DNA from: JBDZUZ01 sp040255445
Lineage (GTDB): Bacteria; Planctomycetota; Phycisphaerae; Phycisphaerales; UBA1924
NCBI GenBank assembly: GCA_040255445.1
Contig: JBDZUZ010000117.1
Span: 1 to 12,443 of the forward strand
Direction of reading: 5' to 3'
DNA length: 12,443 bases
The translations under genes and the position numbers were made by a program. This document shows, piece after piece, positions 5,639 through 12,390 of this stretch (positions are counted from its first letter, which is position 1; every line of letters starts with the position of its first letter). The notes under the pieces are model-generated. The model was not told the DNA's origin and did not search any database. It saw nothing but the letters and a program-made list of their open reading frames with translations.

Positions 5639-6262
5639 ATGAAGACTAGCTTTGTGATGGGCGGGCTCGCCCTCGCCATGGCCGCCGGCGCTGCGCAGGC
5701 TCAGTACGTCGGCGTCGCCACGCCGCTCGATGCGCCGATCTACAACGATCGCGTGCCGTTCACGGTGTATAACAGCATCCCGGGGCCGTACCAGGCCTTC
5801 TCCGCCGCGACCGGCTCGCTCGGCTTTGACGATTACGTCTCGACCGAGGCGGACCAGACCATGCTGCTCGCCCGCTTCCGCTTCGTCGGCGGTATCGCGA
5901 CGGTGCCGGGCACGCTGCGGGTGTCGTTCTTCGACTCGACGCAGACGCTCGCGAACTCCTTCACCGTGAGCCTGCCCCAGGCCGGAAACTTCATCTGGAA
6001 CATCAACCTGGGCACGGGCGACGGCGGGGACTCGGTCTTCACCGTCCCGACCGCGGGCTTTGTCGAGATCGAGGCGATCAACGGCGTGACCGGTCAGTGG
6101 TTCCTCACGCCGACGGCCGCGGCGGTCGGCTTCAGCGATCCCACCGTCGGCGGCGCCGGCGGCACGCTGAACCACTCGATGGAACTCGTTCGCGTTCCCG
6201 CTCCCGCGGCCGCCGCGCTCTTCGGAATGGCCGGGCTTGCCGCGGCGCGTCGTCGCCGCTAA
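5639..6262 (+). CDS. Secreted protein with PEP-CTERM-like sorting tail (207 aa)
   Basis: The N-terminus is a clear signal peptide (MKTSF, hydrophobic MGGLALAMAAGAA, likely cleavage after AQA at residue 21). The C-terminus (186-207) has the three-part PEP-CTERM plan: VPAP, a hydrophobic stretch AAAALFGMAGLAAA and RRRR. Such tails are recognised by an exosortase-type transpeptidase, cut and joined to the cell envelope; none is encoded in this window. The mature body (about 165 residues) is Gly/Thr/Ala-rich and beta-prone (FTVYNSIPG, TMLLARFRFVGG, TLRVSFFDSTQTLANSFTVSLP), reminiscent of a beta-sandwich, with no catalytic motif and no similarity by eye to the two downstream PEP-CTERM proteins. 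It has a strong ribosome binding site, its own long leader and its own terminator, so it is a single-gene unit. I do not know its function. Confidence 0.85.
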   Translation: MKTSFVMGGLALAMAAGAAQAQYVGVATPLDAPIYNDRVPFTVYNSIPGPYQAFSAATGSLGFDDYVSTEADQTMLLARFRFVGGIATVPGTLRVSFFDSTQTLANSFTVSLPQAGNFIWNINLGTGDGGDSVFTVPTAGFVEIEAINGVTGQWFLTPTAAAVGFSDPTVGGAGGTLNHSMELVRVPAPAAAALFGMAGLAAARRRR

Positions 6263-6290
6263 CCTCCCGCCAACAATCCGCCCCCCCTCC

Positions 6291-6332
6291 GCAGCGCCTC
6301 CGCCATTCGTGGCTGGAGGCGCTGCTCTTTTT
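6291..6332 (+). terminator. Intrinsic terminator with UUCG loop
   Basis: GCAGCGCCTCC (6291-6301) pairs perfectly with GGAGGCGCTGC (6315-6325); inside, GCCA (6302-6305) pairs with TGGC (6310-6313) around TTCG (6306-6309), leaving one bulged T at 6314. TTTTT follows at 6328-6332. It starts 28 bp after the stop of the first PEP-CTERM gene and is the clearest terminator in the window. Confidence 0.92.
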
Positions 6333-6482
6333 GGCCTTGACGAGCGGGCTGAACATGGACACACTTTGTTGTCCCCGTACCGGGGGTGCCAAGGTAAGCA
6401 CGGGTCGATCCGCCGACCAGAGTGCAACAAGACGACCGTGGCAGCAGATCGGCCGGCGTCGCCGCAGAGGGAGAGAGAGTCC
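6333..6482 (+). promoter_or_regulatory. Probable promoter region of the PEP-CTERM gene pair
   Basis: After the upstream terminator the pair must have its own promoter in these 150 bp. TTGACG (6337-6342) is a 5/6 match to a -35 box; 17 bp on, CACACT (6360-6365) matches the -10 at only three positions. A small hairpin CCCCG-TAC-CGGGG (about 6373-6385) lies in the leader. The ribosome binding element GGGAGAGAGAG is at 6469-6479. Confidence 0.35.
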
Positions 6483-7178
6483 ATGATGTTCAAGGCATCC
6501 GCTTGCGCGCTCGTTGCGCTCGCCACCACCATCGCGCACGGCGCGGTCATCTATACCAACACCACGCAGACCGGGAGCCGGTACAACCCGACGCCCGACA
6601 CGACCGGCGCCCCGCGCATCGCGTTCGATGATGTGCTGATCCCCGCCGCGAACTACGGCGCGAACAGCGTCTTCGAGATCACCAAGGTCTCGATCGGCCT
6701 GCGCCGCGCCGGTGTGAACTCGCCCGCGCAGCAGATCTCGCTCTACCACTCGCAGTTCGTGGGCAACACGATCGATATGCCGGTCAATTTCGCGAACTTC
6801 CAGATCCCGCAGAGCGGCCCGACGACCGCGTTCGTCACCGAGGTCTGGAGCGTGGGCGACGGTGTGAACACGCTGTTCACGACGTCGCCGAACGAGACGA
6901 TCGCGCCGGGCTTCGGGGCGTTCGCCATCGGTGTGCGGATGGGCGACACCTCGTCCAATACCGGGTGGCGCGTCACCAGCGGGCCGGATGCGAACATCAA
7001 CGCGGGCTGGACGTGGGACTTCTCGACCAACACGGCGCAGGGGCCGTTCGTCTTCAGCGGGGCGACGCCGCCGGCGGTGACGATGTACCTGACGGTCGAG
7101 GGGAACTTCGTGCCGGCGCCGGGGGTGATGGCGCTGATGACGGCATGTGGGCTGGCCGCGACGCGGCGGCGTCGGTGA
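6483..7178 (+). CDS. Secreted protein with PEP-CTERM-like tail, paralogue A (231 aa)
   Basis: A signal peptide (MMFKASACALVALATTIAHG, cleavage near residue 20-21) precedes a mature region of about 190 residues and a PEP-CTERM-like tail (210-231: VPAPGVMALMTACGLAA, then TRRRR). More than half of the mature residues appear identical to the next gene's product; blocks shared include GAPRI-x-FDDVL, YHSQF, IPQSGPTT, GFGAFAIG, NTGWR, NAGW and VTMYLTVEG. The body looks like an all-beta extracellular domain; I see no active-site pattern. The start is the first of two adjacent ATGs, three bases after the purine-rich ribosome binding element; the long open frame upstream is not coding because it runs through the terminator. 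It is followed after 29 bp by paralogue B, almost certainly in the same transcript. Probable envelope-anchored protein; function unknown. Confidence 0.88.
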   Translation: MMFKASACALVALATTIAHGAVIYTNTTQTGSRYNPTPDTTGAPRIAFDDVLIPAANYGANSVFEITKVSIGLRRAGVNSPAQQISLYHSQFVGNTIDMPVNFANFQIPQSGPTTAFVTEVWSVGDGVNTLFTTSPNETIAPGFGAFAIGVRMGDTSSNTGWRVTSGPDANINAGWTWDFSTNTAQGPFVFSGATPPAVTMYLTVEGNFVPAPGVMALMTACGLAATRRRR

Positions 7179-7194
7179 CCGCGGCGGTGTTGCA

Positions 7195-7200
7195 GAGGAG
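7195..7200 (+). promoter_or_regulatory. Ribosome binding site of paralogue B
   Basis: GAGGAG seven bases before ATG at 7208. It fixes the start within a much longer open frame that reads back into the upstream gene. Confidence 0.6.
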
Positions 7201-7207
7201 CCTGGGA

Positions 7208-7900
7208 ATGAGAACGATGTTGGGTTTGACGGTTGCGCTGGGCCTCGCGGGCCCCGCGGCAGCTGGCGTGCTCTACAAGAACGTCGACGAAACCAACATG
7301 CGCGTCAACCCGCTCGCTGACGCCAACGGTGCGCCACGGATCGTGTTTGATGACGTGCTCGTGCCGACATCGGCCTACAACCCCGGGAGTCGGTTCACGG
7401 TGACGCGCGTCGGTATCGCTCTGCGGCGGATGGGTATCTTCTCCCCGGCGCAGCGGATCACGTTCTACCACTCGCAATTCGCCGGGGGGCGCCTGGTTGC
7501 ACCGGTGGAATTCGGCTTTCTCGACATCCCCCAAAGTGGGCCAACAACGCTGCGGGTGACTGAATTGTGGCGTATCGGTGACGGTGTCACGCCGCTGTTC
7601 TCGATCGCCCCGGATGAGACACTCGCCGCCGGGTTCGGTGCGTTCGCGATCGGGATCCAGATGGAGGACACGACGACGAACACCGGGTGGCGCACCACGA
7701 ACGGCCCGATGACAAACCTGAACGCGGGGTGGTACTGGGATCTCGCGGCGGGCGCGCAGACCGGTCCGTTCAACTTCGCGGGGGACAACCCGCCGCCGGT
7801 AACGATGTATCTCACGGTCGAGGGGTTCACCGCTCCCGCGCCCGGCGCGATCGCGTTCATGGGGCTTGGCGTTGCCGCGTTGGGCTGGCGACGCCGCTGA
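7208..7900 (+). CDS. Secreted protein with PEP-CTERM-like tail, paralogue B (230 aa)
   Basis: A tandem duplicate of the preceding gene, aligned almost without gaps from the mature N-terminus to the tail. The signal peptide is MRTMLGLTVALGLAGPAAA (cleavage near residue 19). The tail (209-230) reads APAPGAIAFMGLGVAALGWRRR: Val of VPAP is replaced by Ala and only three Arg remain, so sorting may be less efficient or may tolerate this variation. Conserved blocks (FDDVL, SPAQ-x-I, YHSQF, IPQSGPTT, GDGV, GFGAFAIG, NTGWR, NAGW-x-WD, PPxVTMYLTVEG) identify residues likely structural in this unnamed family. It ends 22 bp before the convergent release-factor-like gene with no terminator between, so the two messages may overlap. 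Confidence 0.88.
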   Translation: MRTMLGLTVALGLAGPAAAGVLYKNVDETNMRVNPLADANGAPRIVFDDVLVPTSAYNPGSRFTVTRVGIALRRMGIFSPAQRITFYHSQFAGGRLVAPVEFGFLDIPQSGPTTLRVTELWRIGDGVTPLFSIAPDETLAAGFGAFAIGIQMEDTTTNTGWRTTNGPMTNLNAGWYWDLAAGAQTGPFNFAGDNPPPVTMYLTVEGFTAPAPGAIAFMGLGVAALGWRRR

Positions 7901-7922
7901 CAGTCGGGAACCGTGATCTGCC

Positions 7923-8468
7923 TCAGTGCATCCCGTGCAGACCCGCCGCGAGACGGTCGGCGTTGAGCCGCGCCATCGCGTGCGGGTGGTCCTTGACCAG
8001 CTTGACGAGCTGGCTGGGCGAGCACATCAGCCGCGCCGCGGCCCGCTTGATGTCCAGCTTGGCCGCGTAGATCACGTCCATCGCCTCGGCGAGGAGCGCG
8101 GGGTAGTCGCGGTGCGACGGGTTGCAACTGATCTTGCCGCCGCCGTTCTCGGGGCAACGGGCAAGCCAGAGTTCCGAACGCACCTCGCCGATGGGGACAA
8201 CGGCGCGGACATCGGTCGCGAGGTTGAGCCGCAGGCGGAAGAGGGCCATCTTCTTGTTCTGCTCGGCGCTGCGCCGCTCGCCCGCGTGCGCTTCGACCCC
8301 GGTGGGCTCGTGCGCCAGCATGACCTTGGTCTCGACCTTGTTGCGGTTCTGGCCGCCGGGGCCCGAGGCACGGCCCTTGCCGATGGTGCACTGCTCCAGG
8401 AGCTCATCCTCGGGCAGCGTGGCCGGGTGTGGCCGCTCGACAAGGATGGGCGCGGGGAGCGGCTGCAT
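7923..8468 (-). CDS. GGQ-domain release-factor-like protein (putative peptidyl-tRNA hydrolase)
   Basis: A 181-residue protein with the RF-1 catalytic domain: RASGPGGQNRNKVET with the Gly38-Gly39-Gln40 motif, followed by the usual RRSAEQNKKMALFRLRLNL helix. It lacks the codon-reading domain of RF1/RF2, so, like ArfB/YaeJ, it would hydrolyse peptidyl-tRNA on ribosomes in a codon-independent way or on other stalled substrates. It differs from ArfB: instead of a short basic tail it has about 80 further residues, including a Cys-containing stretch (ARCPENGGGKISCNPSHRDYPALL) and a C-terminal helical segment with an HTH-like look (IKRAAARLMCSPSQLVKLVKDHPHAMARLN). The ATG at 8468 shares a base with the tsaD stop (TGATG), which I take as the start; a GTG lies just before it. 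Last gene of the ctp-tsaD operon. GGQ chemistry is well founded; the ribosome-rescue role is inferred. Confidence 0.88.
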   Translation of the reverse strand: MQPLPAPILVERPHPATLPEDELLEQCTIGKGRASGPGGQNRNKVETKVMLAHEPTGVEAHAGERRSAEQNKKMALFRLRLNLATDVRAVVPIGEVRSELWLARCPENGGGKISCNPSHRDYPALLAEAMDVIYAAKLDIKRAAARLMCSPSQLVKLVKDHPHAMARLNADRLAAGLHGMH

Positions 8469-9550
8469 CACCGGCTCGGCGCCTGCGCAACCGATGTCGT
8501 CGGCTCGGCTTGGAGTGTGAGGTCGTCGACAAGGCCCGCGGCGAGCTGGCGGGCACCCAGGCCGGCGATCATTGCGGCGTTGTCCATGCAGTAGCGCATC
8601 GGCGGGAGGAGAAGTTTCAGCCCCTTGGCGCCGGCGAACGCCGCGAGTTCGGCCCGCAACCGCGAATTCGCCGTGACACCGCCGCCGGTGACGAGCGACT
8701 TGTACCCGCCGCCATCCGCGGCCCGCTCGAGCTTGATCCGCACTGCCTCGACAGCCGCGCGCTGGAAACTCGCGGCGAGATCACGCTTGCGCTTCGGCGT
8801 GAGCGGGAGCGGCTCGACCGGCTCGCGCGCATTAGGCACACCCTTTACCTGATACAACAGCGCGGTCTTGAGACCCGAGAAGGAGAAATCGAGCGACTCG
8901 CGGCCGAGCCGGCTGATGGGCAGTTCGACCGCGCGGTCATCGGCGCCCGGTTCCTGCGCCAGCCGATCGAGCGCGGGGCCGCCGGGGAAGGGCAGGCCCA
9001 GCATCACCGCGGCTTTGTCGAACGCTTCCCCGATCGCATCGTCGATCGTGCCGCCCAGCCGCTCGATCTGCGTCCACGACCGGAGCCGGTATACCGCCGT
9101 GTGCCCGCCGCTGACGATCAGCCCCAGCGCGGGGAAGAGCGCATCCTCATCGAATGCCTGCGGCGACTGGTCCTCGGTGAGCACGCCCGAGTACAGGTGC
9201 GCCCGCACATGATCGACGCCGATGAGCGGCTTGTCGAGCGACCACGCGAGCGCCTTGGCCGCGCTCACACCGACCAGCAGCGAGCCGATCAGGCCCGGCC
9301 GGTGCCCCACCGCCACCGCATCGATCAGCCCGAGCCCGACACCGGCCGCGGCGAGCGCTTCGCGCACCACTGGCAGGATCTGCTCGACATGCGCGCGGCT
9401 CGCGAGCTCGGGCACGACGCCGGCGTATTCCTCGTGGATGTCGGTCTGCGAAGCGACGACGCTCGAAAGCACGATGCGACCATCGCGGACGACCGCCGCG
9501 GCGGTCTCGTCGCACGACGTCTCGATGCCCAGAACGACAGCGCCGCTCAT
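8468..9550 (-). CDS. tsaD: tRNA N6-adenosine threonylcarbamoyltransferase TsaD
   Basis: A complete 360-residue Kae1/Qri7/TsaD protein. It transfers threonylcarbamoyl from the adenylate made by TsaC to A37 of ANN-decoding tRNAs (t6A), working with TsaB and TsaE in bacteria. Visible motifs: the N-terminal ASKHA nucleotide-binding start GIETSCDETAAAVV, HEEYAGVVPELASRAH, metal ligands His114 and His118 (DHVRAH), IVSGGHT (145-151), DDAIGEAFDKAA (170-181), and YCMDNAAMIA with the third ligand Asp323. The loop normally reading GPGL is HRPGL here (83-87), a change I recall from planctomycete sequences. Its ATG overlaps the upstream ctp stop (ATGA at 9550-9547) and its TGA overlaps the GGQ gene's ATG, so it is the middle cistron of a coupled operon. 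tsaB, tsaC and tsaE are not in the window. Confidence 0.96.
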   Translation of the reverse strand: MSGAVVLGIETSCDETAAAVVRDGRIVLSSVVASQTDIHEEYAGVVPELASRAHVEQILPVVREALAAAGVGLGLIDAVAVGHRPGLIGSLLVGVSAAKALAWSLDKPLIGVDHVRAHLYSGVLTEDQSPQAFDEDALFPALGLIVSGGHTAVYRLRSWTQIERLGGTIDDAIGEAFDKAAVMLGLPFPGGPALDRLAQEPGADDRAVELPISRLGRESLDFSFSGLKTALLYQVKGVPNAREPVEPLPLTPKRKRDLAASFQRAAVEAVRIKLERAADGGGYKSLVTGGGVTANSRLRAELAAFAGAKGLKLLLPPMRYCMDNAAMIAGLGARQLAAGLVDDLTLQAEPTTSVAQAPSR

Positions 9551-11244
9551 TCGGGCTTCTTCGTCTCGGCCGGGTTGGCCGGCGTCGACGGCTCGACCGG
9601 GGCCGCGGGCGTGAGGCCCGCATCGATCAAGCGCTGCTCGAGATCGGTGGCGGGGATCTTCAGCTCGGCGATCACCGCGCCCGCCTTGTCGCGGATGATC
9701 ATCACGCCGCCCTCGATGTCGATGGTGTCGGCCCAGAGATCCGGGAGTTCTTCATCGACCGCGGCGGAGGCGGTCTCGAGGGCTTCGATGCGCTTGTCGG
9801 CGCGGGTCAGCTCGGCGATGAGGCGCTCGCGGTAGCGCTGCACGCGCCTGAGTTCATCGAGAGCGATCTGGGCGCCCTCGATACCGCTCTCGCCGGTGGG
9901 CGTCCACATGCCGACGTCCTTGCGCTGCTGCACGCCGCGGACCGCGGCGGCGAGCTGCGGGTCCTTGAGGAACGAGAGGATCCACTCGGGGTCGGACCAC
10001 GATTCCGTGACATCCGGAACCGGCGCATCGACGGGCGCTTCGGCCGAACGCAGGATGTCCTGACGTCGGCGGACCTCGAACATGTCGCGGGTCTGTTCAT
10101 CGGTCATCGGCACGTAGAAGCCGGCGGTGGGATCGACGCCCCACTCGGGCGAATCGTCGTGCCGCGAGATGCTGCGGCCCGAGGGCAGGTAGTACCGCTG
10201 CTCGGTGATCTTGAGCTCGGCGCCGCTCCCGGGGATGTTGATCAGCGCCTGCACGCTGCCCTTGCCGAAGGTGCGGGTGCCCACGACGATCGCGCGGTCG
10301 TTCTCTTCGAGCGCGCCCGCGAGCACCTCGCTCGCCGAAGCGCTCATGCCGTTGACCAGCACCGCGATCGGGAAGTCCGGGAGCGTGCCCGCCTCGGTCG
10401 CGCGGGAGATCTTCTCGGCGATGGTGCGGCCTTTGGTCGAGACGATCACGCCGTCGCTCAAGAACATGTCGGCGATGGCCTCGGCCTCGTTGAGCAGCCC
10501 CCCCGGGTTGTAGCGCAGGTCGAGCACCAGGCCGCCGATCTCGCCCGCCTCGCTCTGCGCTTTGCGGAGCGCATCGAGCACCTCGCGGGCGCAGCCCGGG
10601 GTGAACTGTGTCAGCCGGATGTACGCGACCTTGCGTGCGGGGTCGATGATGTACGACCACTCCTCGGGCGAGGCCGGATCGCGGCGGAAGCCCTTGACCG
10701 CGCGGGTCTTCACGCGGTCGCGGACGATCGTGAGTTCCTGCTTCGTGCCCGAACGCTCGATGGTGAGCTTGACGGGTGTGCCCGGCTCGCCCAGCAGCCG
10801 ATCGACAGCCTCGTCGATGGTGAGGTCGCGGGTCGATTCGCCGTCGATCTCGACGATGCGGTCCTCGGCCATGATGCCGGCGCGGTAGGCGGGCGAATCC
10901 TCGAGCGGCGTCACGATCGTCAGCCAGCCGCCCTGGATCGTGACCTGCGCGCCGATGCCGACGTAATCGCCGGTGAGGTCCTTGTTGAACGCCGCGGTGT
11001 CCGCCGCGGGCACATACACGGTGTACGGGTCGTCGAGCGCTTCGATCATGCCCTGGATCGCGCCCTCGCGCATCGCCTGGCTGTCGGGCTTTTCGACGAA
11101 CTGCCGGTCGATGATGCTCTTGACCGTGATCATCTCATCGAAGAACTCGTAGTCGTGCTGCTTGGTGAGCGCGACGGTGGAGCCGATGACGGCCACGCCG
11201 AGGATGGAGACGAGGGTGAGATCGAAGATGCGTCGCTTGGCCAC
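9547..11244 (-). CDS. S41 family C-terminal processing peptidase (Ctp/Prc)
   Basis: A 565-residue serine protease with a single N-terminal membrane anchor (about residues 8-27) placing the rest outside the cytoplasm. A PDZ domain follows (about 92-178: GDYVGIGAQV, SPAYRAGIMAEDRIVEIDG), then the S41 catalytic core with LDLRYNPGGLL (241-251), the nucleophile in NGMSASASE (Ser303) and the base in GTRTFGKGSVQ (Lys328, Gln332); these spacings of 25 and 4 match the Ser-Lys-Gln set of known Ctp enzymes. Such proteases trim or degrade envelope proteins from their C-termini. After the core (ending near GVDPTAGF, about 372) a 190-residue extension includes a coiled-coil-like stretch (ALDELRRVQRYRERLIAELTRADKRIEALE) and a Pro/Ala-rich tail. 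The GTG start at 11244 has GGAGG five bases upstream. First gene of the ctp-tsaD-GGQ operon. Confidence 0.95.
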   Translation of the reverse strand: MAKRRIFDLTLVSILGVAVIGSTVALTKQHDYEFFDEMITVKSIIDRQFVEKPDSQAMREGAIQGMIEALDDPYTVYVPAADTAAFNKDLTGDYVGIGAQVTIQGGWLTIVTPLEDSPAYRAGIMAEDRIVEIDGESTRDLTIDEAVDRLLGEPGTPVKLTIERSGTKQELTIVRDRVKTRAVKGFRRDPASPEEWSYIIDPARKVAYIRLTQFTPGCAREVLDALRKAQSEAGEIGGLVLDLRYNPGGLLNEAEAIADMFLSDGVIVSTKGRTIAEKISRATEAGTLPDFPIAVLVNGMSASASEVLAGALEENDRAIVVGTRTFGKGSVQALINIPGSGAELKITEQRYYLPSGRSISRHDDSPEWGVDPTAGFYVPMTDEQTRDMFEVRRRQDILRSAEAPVDAPVPDVTESWSDPEWILSFLKDPQLAAAVRGVQQRKDVGMWTPTGESGIEGAQIALDELRRVQRYRERLIAELTRADKRIEALETASAAVDEELPDLWADTIDIEGGVMIIRDKAGAVIAELKIPATDLEQRLIDAGLTPAAPVEPSTPANPAETKKPE

Positions 11245-11249
11245 ACGGG

Positions 11250-11254
11250 CCTCC
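11250..11254 (-). promoter_or_regulatory. Ribosome binding site fixing the GTG start of ctp
   Basis: GGAGG on the minus strand, five bases before GTG at 11244: a full core Shine-Dalgarno at ideal distance. Confidence 0.65.
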
Positions 11255-11277
11255 GTGGTCGGGGCGGGGTGAGAGCG

Positions 11278-11326
11278 GCCGGGGGTCGGCCGCCGCGGGT
11301 ACCGAACAACTCTAAGCCGGGGGTCG
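11278..11326. repeat. 11-bp direct repeat in the ctp/hflX divergent region
   Basis: GCCGGGGGTCG occurs at 11278-11288 and again at 11316-11326, 38 bp apart, between the divergent ctp and hflX genes. The 150 bp between the two start codons must hold promoters in both directions, yet I find no convincing -35/-10 pair; TACCAT at 11378-11383 is a weak -10 candidate for hflX. The repeat could be a regulator site or chance in GC-rich sequence. Confidence 0.3.
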
Positions 11327-11394
11327 CGGCCGGGTTCGATGCGGATCCCTCTGGGGGCCCCTACCCGCCCGGCCCCCTACCATCCGGGCAACGA

Positions 11395-12390
11395 ATGCCA
11401 CTCCCCAAAGAACGCAGCACTATCGAGGTCAAGGCCGAACGCGTCGTCCTCGCCGCCGTCCGCCTCCCCGACTCCAACTACGACCAGCGTGACCCGTTCG
11501 GCGAGCTCCGCGCGCTGGCCGAACAGGCCGGGGCGGTTGTCGTTGGCGAACTCTCTCAGCGGCTCGAGCGGCCGGTCGCGTCCACGTTCATGGGCTCGGG
11601 CAAGATCACCGAGCTCAAGGCGCTTTGCGAGGGGCTGGAAGCCGCGAGCGTGATCTTCGACCACGACCTCTCGCCAAAGCAGATCTCCAACATCGAGAAA
11701 GAGATCGGCCGCAAGGTCGTCGACCGCTCCGAGCTCATCCTCGACATCTTCGCCAGCCGCGCTGTCACACATGAAGCGCAGCTGCAGGTCGAGCTCGCGC
11801 AGCTCGAGTACACCTACCCGCGACTCCGCGCCATGTGGGACCACCTCGAGCGCATCGTGGGCCACGGCGGGATCGGCGGCATCGGCACCCGCGGCCCGGG
11901 CGAGCAGCAGCTCGAGATCGACCGCCGGCTGGTTCAGGAGCGCAAGAACCGCCTGCAGCGTCAGCTCCACGAGATTCAGGCCCGCAAGCGCCGCGAGGTC
12001 GCCGCGCGCCGCCAGGAACACTTCACCGTGGGCCTGGTCGGCTACACCAACGCCGGAAAATCGACGCTCTTCAACACGCTCACCGCCGGCGGCGCGTACG
12101 CCGACGACCGCCTCTTCGCCACGCTCATGACCCGCACCCGTCAGTGGGACCTGGGCGGCGGGCTGGAGGTCATGCTCTCCGACACCGTCGGCTTTGTGCG
12201 CGACATCCCCCACCACCTCGTCGCTTCGTTCAAAGCCACGCTGGAGGAAGCCACGCACGCGGACCTCCTGCTCATCATGCTCGATGTCTCCGACCCCGCG
12301 GCGGAGCTGCAGTACAAGACCGTGAACACCGTGCTGGATGAGCTCTTCGAGGAGCTCGCCAAGTCGGCTCACGATGAGGACCGGTTCTAG
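11395..12390 (+). CDS. hflX: GTPase HflX, cut short by an in-frame TAG
   Basis: HflX is a ribosome-binding GTPase that splits stalled or stress-damaged 70S ribosomes. The 331 residues before the stop include the N-terminal HflX domain (about 17-120, with STFMGSGKITEL and VIFDHDLSPKQISNIEKEI), the linker signature GGIGTRGPGEQQLEIDRR (160-177), a coiled coil (178-205), and G motifs G1 GYTNAGKST (216-224), G2 Thr243 (LFATL) and G3 DTVG (263-266). The TAG at 12388 comes before G4; the same frame continues KPPERLLLLNKADRL, in which NKAD is the guanine-specificity motif. The product as annotated could not bind GTP normally. Reasons may be a sequencing error, a true nonsense mutation, or stop readthrough. 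The ATG at 11395 is chosen because HflX homology starts there; the open frame further upstream is antisense to ctp. No clear Shine-Dalgarno precedes it. Confidence 0.92.
   Translation: MPLPKERSTIEVKAERVVLAAVRLPDSNYDQRDPFGELRALAEQAGAVVVGELSQRLERPVASTFMGSGKITELKALCEGLEAASVIFDHDLSPKQISNIEKEIGRKVVDRSELILDIFASRAVTHEAQLQVELAQLEYTYPRLRAMWDHLERIVGHGGIGGIGTRGPGEQQLEIDRRLVQERKNRLQRQLHEIQARKRREVAARRQEHFTVGLVGYTNAGKSTLFNTLTAGGAYADDRLFATLMTRTRQWDLGGGLEVMLSDTVGFVRDIPHHLVASFKATLEEATHADLLLIMLDVSDPAAELQYKTVNTVLDELFEELAKSAHDEDRF

Noticed and set aside
6237..6482. An N-terminal extension of PEP-CTERM paralogue A
   Set aside because: It would run through the intrinsic terminator and end of the previous gene; the ATG at 6483 has a ribosome binding site and starts a clean signal peptide.
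7901..7922. A bidirectional terminator between paralogue B and the GGQ gene
   Set aside because: The 22 bp contain no stem and no T tract.
8429..9835. A 468-codon plus-strand frame over tsaD
   Set aside because: Antisense to TsaD, with low-complexity Arg/Gly/Asp translation and no recognisable motif.
10159..11394. A plus-strand N-terminal extension of about 412 codons on HflX
   Set aside because: It is antisense to the ctp catalytic core; HflX homology begins just after ATG 11395, so the extension is an open-frame artefact.
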